The translations under genes were made by a program, and so were the position numbers. From Limnomonas spitsbergensis (taxonomy: Eukaryota; Chlorophyta; Chlorophyceae; Chlamydomonadales), in the NCBI GenBank assembly GCA_037349105.1, contig JAYJMM010000102.1, forward strand, positions 1,860,001 through 1,924,000: a DNA stretch of 64,000 nt. The letters are read 5' to 3'. Under the pieces are notes generated by a model. It had not been told where the DNA came from and searched no databases. It saw only the letters and a list, made by a program, of their open reading frames with translations. Position 1 is the first letter of the stretch. Each line of letters opens with the position of its first letter. Of this stretch, positions 55,201 through 64,000 are shown piece after piece.

Positions 55201-58200
55201 CCCACACGTACCCTCCCCCCCCACACGTACCCTCCCCCCCACACGTACCCTCCCCCCCACACGTACCCTCCCCCCCACACGTACCCTCCTCCCCCACACG
55301 TACCCTCCCCCCCCACACGTACCCTCCCCCCCCACACGTACCCTCCCCCCCCACACGTACCCTCCCCCCCCACACGTACCCTCCCCCCCCACACGTACCC
55401 TCCCCCCCCACACGTACCCTCCCCCCCACACGTACCCTCCCCCCCACACGTACCCTCCCCCCCCACCCGTACCCTCCCCCCCCACCCGTACCCTCCCCCC
55501 CCACACGTACCCTCCCCCCCCACACGTACCCTCCCCCCCCACACGTACCCTCCCCCCCCACACGTACCCTCCCCCCCCACACGTACCCTCCCCCCCCACA
55601 CGTACCCTCCCCCCCCACACGTACCCTCCCCCCCCACACGTACCCTCCCCCCCCACACGTACCCTCCCCCCCCACACGTACCCTGCCCCCCCACACGTAC
55701 CCTCCCCCCCCACACGTACACTCCCCCCCCACACGTACCCTGCCCCCCCACACGTACCCTCCCCCCCCACACGTACCCTCCCCCCCCACACGTACCCTCC
55801 CCCCCCACACGTACCCTCCCCCCCCACACGTACCCTCCCCCCCCACACGTACCCTCCCCCCCACACGTACCCTCCCCCCCACACGTACCCTCCCCCCCCA
55901 CACGTACCCTCCCCCCCCACACGTACCCTCCCCCCCCACACGTACCCTCCCCCCCCACCCACGTTTTTAGCTCTTGCTAATATTCCATCCACATGCACAC
56001 TCCCTCTCCCCAACTCACTCACTTTCTGAGCTCTTGCTGAAATTCCTCCCGGGAGATTTCCCCGCTCTTATTCGAGTCAAACTCTTTCATCCTGAGAGGA
56101 GGGAAGAGAGGAGGGAGCTTAGGTCTGAAACTAGGAGAGGCCTTGTGAGAGAGGTTAAAAGAGAGGCGGCAGCAATAATACTGTCTGGGGGGGCAGAGGG
56201 GAACGAGCAAGAGATATTTGATGAGAGAGGCAGCAGCAGCAGCAGCAGCAGCAGTTTAATTGCAGGGCAGAGGTGGCCCAGCTCTGTAACGGAACTCCAT
56301 ACAGGAGATGAGCTCATTCTCATCCAAGTTTCAAACTCCCTCCTCCTGGGCGGAAGGGTCCTAGCAGGGGAGATTCTGATAAGGGAGGATCCAGTAGCAA
56401 TGTGAGGGGAGGGCATGAAAGACCACCCCCACAAAACCCTTGCTAGGTGGTGCATGAAGGTTAAACGAGCCCCACCAGAACACGATTCTTCATCGATGTT
56501 CTCTCCCAGCAGGTTGAAGGGCTAAGGTTTTGAGGTTTAAGGTTCAGGGTTCTGAAAACTCAGATCTCAGAAAGCTAGCCGGGAAGCGGAGCCTAGGCAA
56601 GGGGCCTGTCACCAAGGGGGTCGGACGAGTCCTCCGACAACAGCAACAAACGAAACCACTTGTTTGGGGGGGGCTCGTCCACCCCCCTAAGTGACAGGCC
56701 CCCGGCCTAGGCCAGTTTCGACAAATAACTAACAAAAAAAAGCACCTTACTCCGGGAAGACCATAGTGAGGAAGAGGATAAAAATCAGAGACCTGTACAA
56801 ATGCTGTACAGCTCAGCTCGGGTGAATCCCAGAACTGAGAAGAGTCCAACAAATCAAAAAAGGCCTGCCACCTTAACCAAACTCCCAAGATATCTCCAAA
56901 GATATCTTTGAGCTGGAGTTGCAGGTTGGATCTCTCACCAGAACATGAGGTCTTCATCGATATTCCCGCCGGAGAGGGCAGACAGCCCCACCACCAGGGG
57001 ACGCAGCTCCTTGGGTTCAATCTTCCCATCGCCATTCAGGTCAAACTGCGCAAAGATCTTCTCCACAACGTCCTCCTGCGCAACATTCAGAGCATGCACA
57101 GCACCGAGGGCGTCAAACACCGCGCAATTTCAGAGATCTCTGCATTGCAAGTTGTACCGCTGCACATATTTTGTACTGCCGAGCACTGATATCAGTCAAA
57201 GCGAGGTAAAAGAGACCTTTGCCTGATAGACCTTTGCTGGATGTTTTGTATTACTGAACAATTGTGTACTGCTGTGCAACATTCCGAGCATGCACAGCAC
57301 AGAGGATCTTTTATACCACACGGTATCCACGATCTCTGCTGCACAGGACACACTGCCGCTCACTCTCTGAACTGCTGCGCAACATCCGGAGCATGCACAG
57401 CACAAAGGGCGTAACCCCCTGGCGTAGCGCACCGTAGGCGTTATTAAATCACTGCTGCGCGTTTTTAATGTTGCTGCACATTGAAACCCCTCCTACGGAG
57501 TTCGGGATACTTTAAAGCGCAAGTGTTCAGTCGCTCCTTATATTTCGACTACGGTATCAGGAACCTTCCTGCCCACATGTGCAGCAGTGCATCTAGGCGC
57601 CAATGCAGTAGGGGGAGAAGCAGTAGGAAACTCCTGGTGCGGAGGGCAGAGGCACACTGCAGTACATCAAGGCATGAAGTACAGCAGGACACCATCACAG
57701 CGCACTGCAGTACATCGATGTCTGAAGTACAGCAGGACACTGTCACAGCACACAGCAGAACATCAATGTCTGAAGTACAGCAGGAAACTGCTGCGGCACG
57801 CATCAGTACATCAAGGCCTGAAGTACAGCAGGACACCATTGCAGCACACGGCAGTACATGAATGTCTGAAGTACAGCAGGCAACCGTCGCAACACGCAGC
57901 AGTGTATCAAGGCCTGAAGTACAGCAGGACACCAGCGCAGCACACAACAGTCTGAAGTACAGCAGGACACTGTCGCGGCACGCAGCAGTACATGAAGGCC
58001 TAAAGTACAGCATGAAACTGTCGCGGCACGCAGCGGTGCATCAAGGTCTGAAGTACAGCAGGACACTATCACAGCACACAGCAGCACATTTAGGCCTGAA
58101 GTTCAACAGGACACAGTTGCAGTACACAGCAGTGCATTAAGGCCTAAAGTACAGCATGGCACTGTTGCGGCGCGCAGCAGTACATCAAGGCACGGGCCTC

Positions 58201-61200
58201 TTGCCAATGTGCAGTCAGACACAGCTCACTGTGTGCCCTGCAGTACCAGTGTCAATATCCCATGCACCTTCAGCAAGTGTAGCGAGGCACAAGCCTTGGT
58301 GTGGATGCAGGATCCCTTGAACCCAATCACACAGCAGTACATCAAGGTCCCAAAGCTACAAGGCAGTACACACAGCCCCAAGTGCGGACATGGGTCCCAT
58401 GCCCCTTGCTCCCATGCCCCTTGCTCCCATGCCCCTTTGCTCCCATGCCCCTTGCTCCCATGCCCCTTTGCTCCCATGCCCCTTGCTCCCATGCCCCTTT
58501 GCTCCCATGCCCCTTGCTCCCATGCCCCTTGCTCCCATGCCCCTTGCTCCCATGCCCCTTGCTCCCATGCCCCTTGCTCCCATGCCCCTTGCTCCCATGC
58601 CCCTTGCTCCCATGCCCCTTGCTTCCATGCCCCTTGCTTCCATGCCCCTTGCTCCCATGCCCCTTGCTCCCATGCCCCTTGCTTCCATGCCCCTTGCTCC
58701 CATGCCCCTTGCTCCCATGCCCCTTGCTCCCATGCCCCTTGCTCCCATGCCCCTTGCTCCCATGCCCCTTGCTCCCATGCCCCTTGCTCCCATGCCCCTT
58801 GCTCCGATGCCCCTTGCTCCCATGCCCCTTGCTCCCATGCCCCTTGCTCCCATGCCCCTTGCTCCCATGCCCCTTGCTCCCATGCCCCTTGCTCCCATGC
58901 CCCTTGCTCCCATGCCCCTTGCTCCCATGCCCCTTGCTCCCATGCCCCTTGCTCCCATGCCCCTTGCTCCCATGCCCCTTGCTCCCATGCCCCTTGCTCC
59001 CATGCCCCTTGCTCCCATGCCCCTTGTTCCTATGTGCCTAGTTCCCATGCCCCTTGCTCCCATGCCCCTTGCTCCCATGCCCCTTGCTCCCATGCCCCTT
59101 GCTCCCATGCCCCTTGCTCCCATGCCCCTTGCTTCCATGTGCCTAGCTCCCATGCGCCTTGTTCCTATGTGCCTAGTTCCCATGCCCTGTGCTCCCATGC
59201 TTCTTGCTCCCATTCAAATTGTTCCCATGTGCCTAGCTCCCATGTTTAGAACAGTGCATACTATCTCCCATGTGCCTCGCTCTTATGCACCTAGCTGCCA
59301 TGCACGTCCCGGAGCCCCTGCACTGCATGCCCGGTCCAACATAAAAAGCCTGACTGGCAAAGATACCCTGCAAAGAGCGTTTAGGTCTCGCATTTAAAAC
59401 AAGCCTGTAAAGAACAGAGCTGCCTGACATGCAAAGAGACTCTGCAAATAACAGAGCTGACTGAAATAAAGAGAGACTCTCCAAAGAACAGTGCTGCCTA
59501 ACTTTCAAAAGAGGTGGCAGACAGAAGGTCTATTAGTGTTGACAGGGTCACAACAATGTTGGATGCAGTGGCAGCACATCAGCCTCACATTCGGCTCACA
59601 TATGGCTGTGTTGACGATGCAACAGAAACATGTCGTAGTTTCCAAGCTGTGACATGGATACGTATGACTAGGGCTGGCTAGGCCCGTATATCTGCTTCCC
59701 ATATAAGGGTGAATACTGTAAATACAGTACATACGTCTACTGTAACCGTATATATGCACCCATGCTTTATAATATGACTCACATTCAGGTTCCCAGCATC
59801 ATCCATCAGCCCTCCCAGCGGCTCCATCATCTTATGCATTTGTTGAGCTGCGCCCAGCCTTCTTGCTCGCCTGGGCAGTGAAAGGCGGGAATCGACGTGA
59901 GGTTTTGTTAGGTTGGATTGCTTTGAGCTGCTGCGCTCAGCCTTCTGCCACGTCTGGGCAGTTGAGGGCGGGAATCAGTCTGTTAGGGCTGAGGTCCATC
60001 GTGGATGTTCAATGGTTCAGGATGGAGGCTTCAAGGAGGGTTGAGGGTTGAATCTTCAGGGTTCAGGTTTGAATGTTTCAGGGTTGAGCTTTTAATGTGA
60101 AGTGTTGAGATTTAAATATCCAGGGTAATGGTTCGAGTGTTCAGAGTTTAGGTTTGAATGTTCAGAGTTTAGGTTTGAATGTTCAGGGTTGAGGTTTTAA
60201 GGTGCAGGACGGAGTCTTCAAGGCAACAGACTCGTGTCTGAAGGTGTGCAAAATGTTCTGGTTTTACGAAGCCCTACGTGGATGTCCTGGCTATACGTGG
60301 CGGTACGCAATCCACATGCTTCGTCAAAGCCCTTTTGTACCAGTCCTCATTTTAGCACGCTTCAGCTACGACTCATCTCCCTTGTGCACCAAATCGTGTT
60401 GCTTAGGCCACTTGGCCGGTCAAGGTTTGGTCCCAAGGTCTGGCCCAGCGGTGGCCGTACGGCAGCCTCACACAGGCAGCCAGGAACGCACTAAAATCAA
60501 CACTGTGTTGTGCACGGCTGCCTGCCCTCCACCGACTCTGCCAGAGAGAGTCCTCCTATCCGTGGCTCAATGCTTACCACATACCTCATGTGTGCTGCGG
60601 CCATCTGTCGCTTCTGCAGCTCCGGATACACGACCTGGTAGACGCAGTAGGCTGCCAGGGTGACAGCACACAGGATGGCTCCAGTGAGGGAGGCGCGCAG
60701 GTCACTCGGGTCACCGAGCAGCGTGGGGATCTGCAACAACAGCAACAGTGTTATAGTCAGCAACAGCAGGAGCAACTGTAGTAGAAGCAGCAGCAGCATC
60801 AGCAGCAGCAGCAGCAGCAGCGTGAGCAACAACATTCGCATCAGCAGTAACAGCCGCAGAAACAGCTGCAGCAGCAGCAGCAGTAACAACAGCAATAAAC
60901 CCAGCCAAGAGCGCGAGTCTTGAACGTAAAACGATCCATATGCATGGTAACAGATGCCCTTCACCTGGATGGTCATGTACAACGTTAGCATGAACAACAA
61001 CATCCGCATCAGCAGTAACAACAGCAGCAGTAACAACAGCAATGAATCCAGCAATAAGCACGAGTCATGAACCAGCCATATGCATGATTATAGATGCCCT
61101 CCACCTGGATGGTCATGTACAACGTTAGCATGAGCAACAACATCCGCATCAGCAGTAACAACAGCAGCAGTAACAACAGCAATGAATCCAGCAATAAGCA

Positions 61201-63155
61201 CGAGTCATGAACCAGCCATATGCATGATTATAGATGCCCTCCACCTGGATGGTCATGTACAACGCAGCGGTGGCGACCATGATGACTGCGTTCAGCACTG
61301 TCCCTCGGTCCACACTGATGCCAGTCTCACAGAGGCTCTTGCCCTTGGTCAGCCGCTTGTCAATCATGCGGCCCTGTGTTGGAGAAGTGGGGACCAGACA
61401 GGCAGTGGTCAATCAGAGGGGTAGGGTTTACAGGTAAGGGTTTAGGGTTAAGGGTTAAGGGTTGAGGTTTGAAGGGATATTGCTCAACGTGAACTGGCGC
61501 CGTGAGCTGACATGAGACAGTGGGTGCTTCAATTATTTCGAAAGGAGGAGAAGCCAGCCCTTGGAACTTGAACTCTAAAGCCTACTAATGGACCCTTACC
61601 CTTTTGACACAGTGAGTGCGGCAGTAAAGCGAGGTGCCTAAAAACTTTAAACCCAGGACCCTATAAAATAGATGGCATCAATATTGTACAGGCCAGATAG
61701 TTGAAGAACGCAGTTTATGTCAGCGCCTCGGTTTAATACTGCAAGTTAGGGGTTCTCAGATTTGACTCAGCTGCGTCACAGCCTCCAGTCATGGTGTAGT
61801 ATGAGGGCAGTTCCCATGGACCCAGTGGTGGCAGCTGGTGAGACCGTCTCATAAATATTTTTCAGCCCTTCGTTCCATTTTCATATCAGCCGAATGGTAT
61901 TTGCCAGTGCTTGTATAGGGGAATGCCTGAGATTCATGGTTTTAGTAAGCCAAGAGGAAAATCTAGGCGGCCAGGCCTTAGGCTGGTTGTTATATAGCAT
62001 GACGGCGGTTGGGGCATTGGGTTCCGACACTCGCATGCAAGGCCTCTCTGCGTCATCTCCCATGCAAGGCCTCTCTGCCTCATCTCCCATGCAAGGCCCC
62101 TCTGCCTCATCTCCCATGCAAGGCCTATCTGCCTCATCTCCCATGCAAGGCCTGTCTGCCTCATCTCCCATGCAAGGCCTCTCTGCCTCATCTCCTATGC
62201 AGGGTCCTCCCCATGCCATGCCTACTTACGCTGTTGGTCAGGTCTGTTCGACCAAGGAGGAGGGACGCTCCCCATGCAATGGTGAGCAGCATGATGGTTG
62301 AGCCTGCAAGTGCACCGACGCCGACAGACACCTAGTGGGTGGGGGCAGCACCCGAGCGTGTGTGGGGGGTTCTCACGACGGTTCTCACGTTGGTTATGGT
62401 AATTTATGACCATGGCGTTGAAATGGTTTAGGCCAGCAGTTAAGAGGTGGACCAAGCTTTGACAGTAGCATCCTGGGCGACTGCATGCTGCAAGCCATTT
62501 TTATCAGCTGTGGCCCGTACGGTACTCCTTTCTGTCTGACAGAAAAAGGGCTTCCTTGCGATCGAGCATGACGAACACAGCTTTTAAATGGCAGGCATAA
62601 TGGTCTCCACGGCGCAGCATCTAAACAAAAGCGGGATTGCATACTGTCGGGACCCGAAGCAGGACATTTCGACATAGAATGTGATGGATATCAGTTTGTT
62701 GTGTCATAGTTTGCACCCCACCCCCCAAGAGTACTAGAGCCAAGAAGCAGAGTGTCGTCATCGCGTCCCGTTCCATGCAAATGCAGTCACGCATACCCAG
62801 CGCACGCACATCAATCGCACACCTGCGCCTGCGCCTCTTCCTTCGATCCCATCCCGGAGAATATGATGATGAGAGAGTCAGGCATCTGCGCATTTCAATT
62901 CAACAATTCGATGATTTCAGGGGCTACGAGCCGATTATTCGGGAGCTGTGCCAAAGAACTGACCGCTCCCAAAATGGGCAACACCAGACCGCCGATGATG
63001 CCCGGGTCCAAAATCTCCAGTAGCATCTCGCTCCCATCTGACAACATTCCAGCGCCTTGAAGCAACAGGAATCCGTATGCGATCATTAAGGAGATGGACC
63101 CGCCAAGGCTAGTCGAACATGGCAGAAACCCATAGGCCTCTTCGCATTCACCCAT
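49211..63155 (-). CDS. NCL: EF-hand Na+/Ca2+ exchanger-like protein, NCL type (complete, 12 exons)
   Basis: Membrane cation/Ca2+ exchanger of the plant NCL (EF-CAX) type. Exons on the minus strand: 63155-62964, 62885-62823, 62331-62230, 61373-61245, 60730-60585, 59858-59783, 57075-56939, 56091-56023, 54476-54236, 53535-53386, 52060-51965, 49378-49211; phases close to 522 aa. The N-terminus CEEAYGFLPCSTSLGG matches the family's Cys-containing lumenal start. The first alpha repeat is GLVLPILGAMPDSLIIIFSG. Two EF-hands sit in the central loop (DLNGDGKIEPKE in exon 7, DSNKSGEISREE in exon 8), followed by an acidic stretch (SEEEEEE). The second alpha repeat, IPAFFVAFVVAPMASNASEL, is followed by YGAVTMNNTMCLGLFL, GLTWTFTSE and a hydrophobic C-terminus ending in WDGEIPA. 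About ten or eleven membrane segments are likely. An upstream signal-peptide exon cannot be excluded. The exon 6 acceptor may be 59861. Introns carry the largest arrays in the window. Confidence 0.93.
49412..49500 (+). repeat. Short dispersed element, diverged copy in the last NCL intron
   Basis: GCACCTCTGGGCCATGCTGA and GAAGCTCAGCCACGTCGG followed by an A/G-rich tail match the ~170 bp family. Confidence 0.5.
49548..49620 (-). repeat. Copy of the NCL exon 12 acceptor plus (CA)n/(GT)n hairpin
   Basis: The exon 12 start (TGCAG|GTGGCGATCACCGTGG, codons VAITVGCT) is duplicated perfectly at 49583-49550, about 200 bp upstream of the real acceptor at 49378. A (CA)n run followed by (GT)n (49585-49620) can form a hairpin just beside the decoy. 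Confidence 0.9.
50860..51610. repeat. GC-rich dispersed family fragments in the NCL intron
   Basis: Fragments at about 50870-50945 and 51400-51605 share GGTCGTAGGCCGGTCAAGGT-like and TTGGGCCACCAGCCGTATGC phrases with the copies at 39620 and 40650. No coding sequence is seen. Confidence 0.5.
51765..51960 (+). repeat. Short tandem repeats AACCCTGCAGGT / AACCCTGAAGGGAAAA
   Basis: Units of about 20-45 bp recur next to NCL exon 11, including an almost exact 45 bp duplication starting CATCAACCCTGAAGGGAAAA. Confidence 0.8.
52030..53040 (-). repeat. Decayed copies of the NCL exon 11 acceptor junction
   Basis: The plus-strand phrase TTCATGGTGACCGCGCCATA then ACCTGCCACCAGAGAG marks the real exon 11 start (52060). 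Related phrases occur near 52120-52155, 52195-52230, 52270-52315, 52870-52915 and 52985-53030. Telomere-like GGGTTTAGGG phrases alternate with the copies. Confidence 0.7.
53980..54135 (+). repeat. (CAG/CGG)n triplet-rich tracts
   Basis: GCAGCCGCCGCAGCAGCAGC and GCAGCAGCAGCAGCGGCAGC-type sequence lies in the NCL intron between exons 9 and 10. Confidence 0.8.
54470..54830 (-). repeat. Copies of the NCL exon 9 acceptor and a ~22 bp array
   Basis: GGTCCACCTGA at the true acceptor (54476) recurs at about 54540-54550 and, weakly, at 54810-54822. Between them GGGCAAGAGAAGAGTGATGC units of about 20-22 bp repeat six or seven times. Confidence 0.7.
55185..55965 (+). repeat. 19-bp C-rich minisatellite, about 41 copies
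   Basis: The unit is CACACGTACCCTCCCCCCC with 17-19 bp length variants from loss of C residues. All six frames stay open or nearly so, giving spurious Pro- or Gly-rich frames. It fills the NCL intron between exons 8 and 9; the sense pre-mRNA carries the G-rich strand. Confidence 0.97.
57060..57420 (-). repeat. Copies of the region upstream of the NCL exon 7 acceptor
   Basis: Plus-strand CTGCGCAACATTCAGAGCAT and GCACAGCACCGAGGG beside the true acceptor (57075) recur at about 57271 (CTGTGCAACATTCCGAGCAT) and 57373 (CTGCGCAACATCCGGAGCAT). Each copy keeps the intronic side of the junction. Confidence 0.8.
57640..58200 (+). repeat. ~60 bp tandem repeat based on AAGTACAGCAGGACAC
   Basis: About ten diverged units carrying CTGAAGTACAGCAGGACACC then GCAGTACATCAAGG lie in the NCL intron between exons 6 and 7. 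Confidence 0.9.
58400..59235 (+). repeat. 15-bp minisatellite, about 50 copies
   Basis: The unit CCATGCCCCTTGCTC is nearly perfect across about 600 bp and decays at the right end (TTGTTCCTATGTGCCTAG). Multiples of three keep all frames open, producing spurious PLAPM, HAPCS and GMGAR repeat frames. It lies in the same NCL intron as the 60 bp array. Confidence 0.97.
60030..60205 (+). repeat. Degenerate telomere-like GGTTCAGGGTTGA tract
   Basis: TTCAGGGTTGAGGTTT, TTCAGAGTTTAGGTTTGAATG and similar phrases repeat about eight times in the NCL intron between exons 5 and 6. Confidence 0.65.
60950..61262 (-). repeat. Two copies of the NCL exon 4 donor junction
   Basis: The true exon 4 end (plus strand CACCTGGATGGTCATGTACA, 61243-61262; codons LYMTIQ then GTGGAGGGC) is repeated at 61101-61120 and 60963-60982. 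The ~142 bp unit also carries AACAACAGCAGCAGTAACAA. The copy nearest the exon is almost identical, the outer one slightly diverged, and both keep a potential GT donor. Confidence 0.95.
61425..61475 (+). repeat. Telomere-like GGGTTTAGGGTTAAGGG tract
   Basis: Several TTTAGGG/TTAAGGG units lie about 50 bp upstream (minus-strand sense) of NCL exon 4. Confidence 0.7.
62035..62215 (+). repeat. 24-bp tandem repeat, about seven copies
   Basis: The unit TCATCTCCCATGCAAGGCCT plus CTCTGCC repeats perfectly or nearly so, ending 15 bp from the donor of NCL exon 3 (62230). Confidence 0.93.
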
Positions 63156-63665
63156 ATCGATGGATGGTCGTGCAATAGCTTGGAACAGCAGTGCCTTTTA
63201 TAGTTGCAAGAAATAATTGCCGATAGATGCAGAGCAAGAAACTTAAAGACAGTAATTTGTCAGCTTCAAGCAGTTGGCCTGTTGGGGTTCGGATCGGTTG
63301 AGGCCCGCGATTGGTCGTACCAAAAAGCTTAAACCCGAACATTTAGATTTTAGAGTTTAGACCCTTACCGATTAAAAATTATTTAGAAATAAGAATACAC
63401 GTTGTCCCAGCTGCTGCAACAGCGCGGGGCCATGTCCAAGGTCCAAACGTCGGCCTACTCATCTGTATAGTAGTTAGTAGGGATCCGGCTTTCTAGCGTT
63501 TTGCACTAAATTTAAATTGCATCGGTGGCGAAATGAACTCGCGGTCGCCCTTCGAAAATGCTAGAAAGCCCCATACTTCACCTGAGTCGGTTGGCAATCC
63601 CTTAACGTTGCTGCTTTTTCATAAAAGGCGCAACAGATCACGAATGACAGCTGAGAAAACATCAT
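63156..63665. other. Upstream region of the NCL gene
   Basis: This holds the likely promoter and 5' untranslated region of the minus-strand exchanger. A minus-strand frame at 63148-63342 is out of frame with exon 1 and is not called. Confidence 0.4.
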
Positions 63666-63746
63666 CGCAGTCGACAGGACTCGAACCTGCGCACCTTACG
63701 GTAACTGATTTCTAGTCAGACTCCTTAACCACTCGGACACGACTGC
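63666..63746 (-). tRNA. tRNA-Ser (AGA)
   Basis: Read on the minus strand: acceptor GCAGTCG pairs with CGACTGC, and the D-arm is TGTCCGAGTGGTTAAGG, typical of tRNA-Ser. The anticodon loop CTAGAAA carries AGA. A long class II variable arm (TTACCGTAAGG region) and the T-loop GCAGGTTCGAACCTG follow. The discriminator is G, there is no encoded CCA and no intron. Confidence 0.95.
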
Positions 63747-64000
63747 AATCGAGACCATGCACGCATGCAACTCAAAACAATTATAATCATTCATTTTCCC
63801 CATGCTCCTCTGAGCTCACATGCTGGTTCATGCCCAATACCGTAGTAATTATCAGAAACCATGCCCTTGTGGCAGGTAGGGCTCACCTCCAGCACAGGAA
63901 CAAATGCACAGGGCTATGCAGGAACATGCTCACGTCTTCTGGTCATGCCCTGTGGCATCAGCCGTGAGAGCTCCTATTAACCAGCCTTGCCCCCGGAGAC
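63747..64000. other. Right edge, nothing identified
   Basis: No coding exon, RNA gene or recognised repeat is seen in this last stretch. Confidence 0.4.

Noticed and set aside
55112..56022. Pro/Thr- or Gly/Val-rich repeat proteins of 259-283 codons on both strands
   Set aside because: They are frame readings of the 19-bp C-rich array in an NCL intron; they are open on both strands in several frames.
58209..59397. Repeat proteins (PLAPM)n, (HAPCS)n, (GMGAR)n
   Set aside because: They arise from the 15-bp minisatellite in an NCL intron.
62895..62963. NCL exon 1 reading on as LGAVSSLAQLPNNRLVAP
   Set aside because: The family continues LPILGA(L/M)PD. A GTCAGT donor at 62963 and acceptor at 62886 restore exactly that.

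Overview
The window looks like nuclear DNA of a green alga (Chlorophyta). The protein genes are broken into many short exons with GT-AG, and a few GC-AG, introns. The recognisable products are plant/algal in type: a C2-domain calcium-dependent protein kinase (CDPK), a plant-type EF-hand Na+/Ca2+ exchanger (NCL), a mitochondrial adrenodoxin-type ferredoxin and an organelle-targeted valyl-tRNA synthetase. The tRNA genes are eukaryotic, and degenerate TTTAGGG/TTCAGGG (plant-telomere-like) heptamers are scattered through introns. I cannot name the species. All exon models were assembled by hand from conserved protein sequence, splice consensus and intron phase; the phases close in almost every case.

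Layout. 1-14152 (-): first half of valyl-tRNA synthetase (ten exons), running off the left edge. 14511-26048 (+): complete C2-CDPK, 15 exons, 595 aa, divergent from ValRS across about 360 bp. 27612-29177 (+): small Ala/Gln-rich protein in four exons. 29178-39496: gene-poor repeat territory with two LINE-like 3'-end fragments, copies of a ~170 bp short interspersed element, and tRNA-Ala(AGC) at 34234. 39497-42391 (-): mitochondrial [2Fe-2S] ferredoxin, divergent from 42624-45896 (+), a Gln-rich coiled-coil protein of unknown function. 46331-48079: composite inverted/tandem element with tRNA-like ends. 49211-63155 (-): complete NCL-type exchanger, 12 exons, 522 aa. 63666-63746 (-): tRNA-Ser(AGA).

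Most of the window is intron, and the introns are full of arrays: a 45-bp minisatellite of about 46 copies, a 19-bp C-rich array, a 15-bp array of about 50 copies, a 90-bp array and an 80-bp array. The most striking observation is that many arrays are not random DNA. They are tandem, decaying copies of the adjoining exon-intron junction: the last or first 10-50 bases of an exon together with its splice site, repeated one to nine times into the intron. I see this at about twenty junctions in five genes on both strands. It suggests that introns here grow by repeated tandem duplication across splice junctions, leaving rows of decoy donors and acceptors beside the real ones.

The genes do not form a pathway. 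Two (CDPK and NCL) belong to calcium signalling and transport, two (ValRS and ferredoxin) carry organelle-type presequences, and two are of unknown function.
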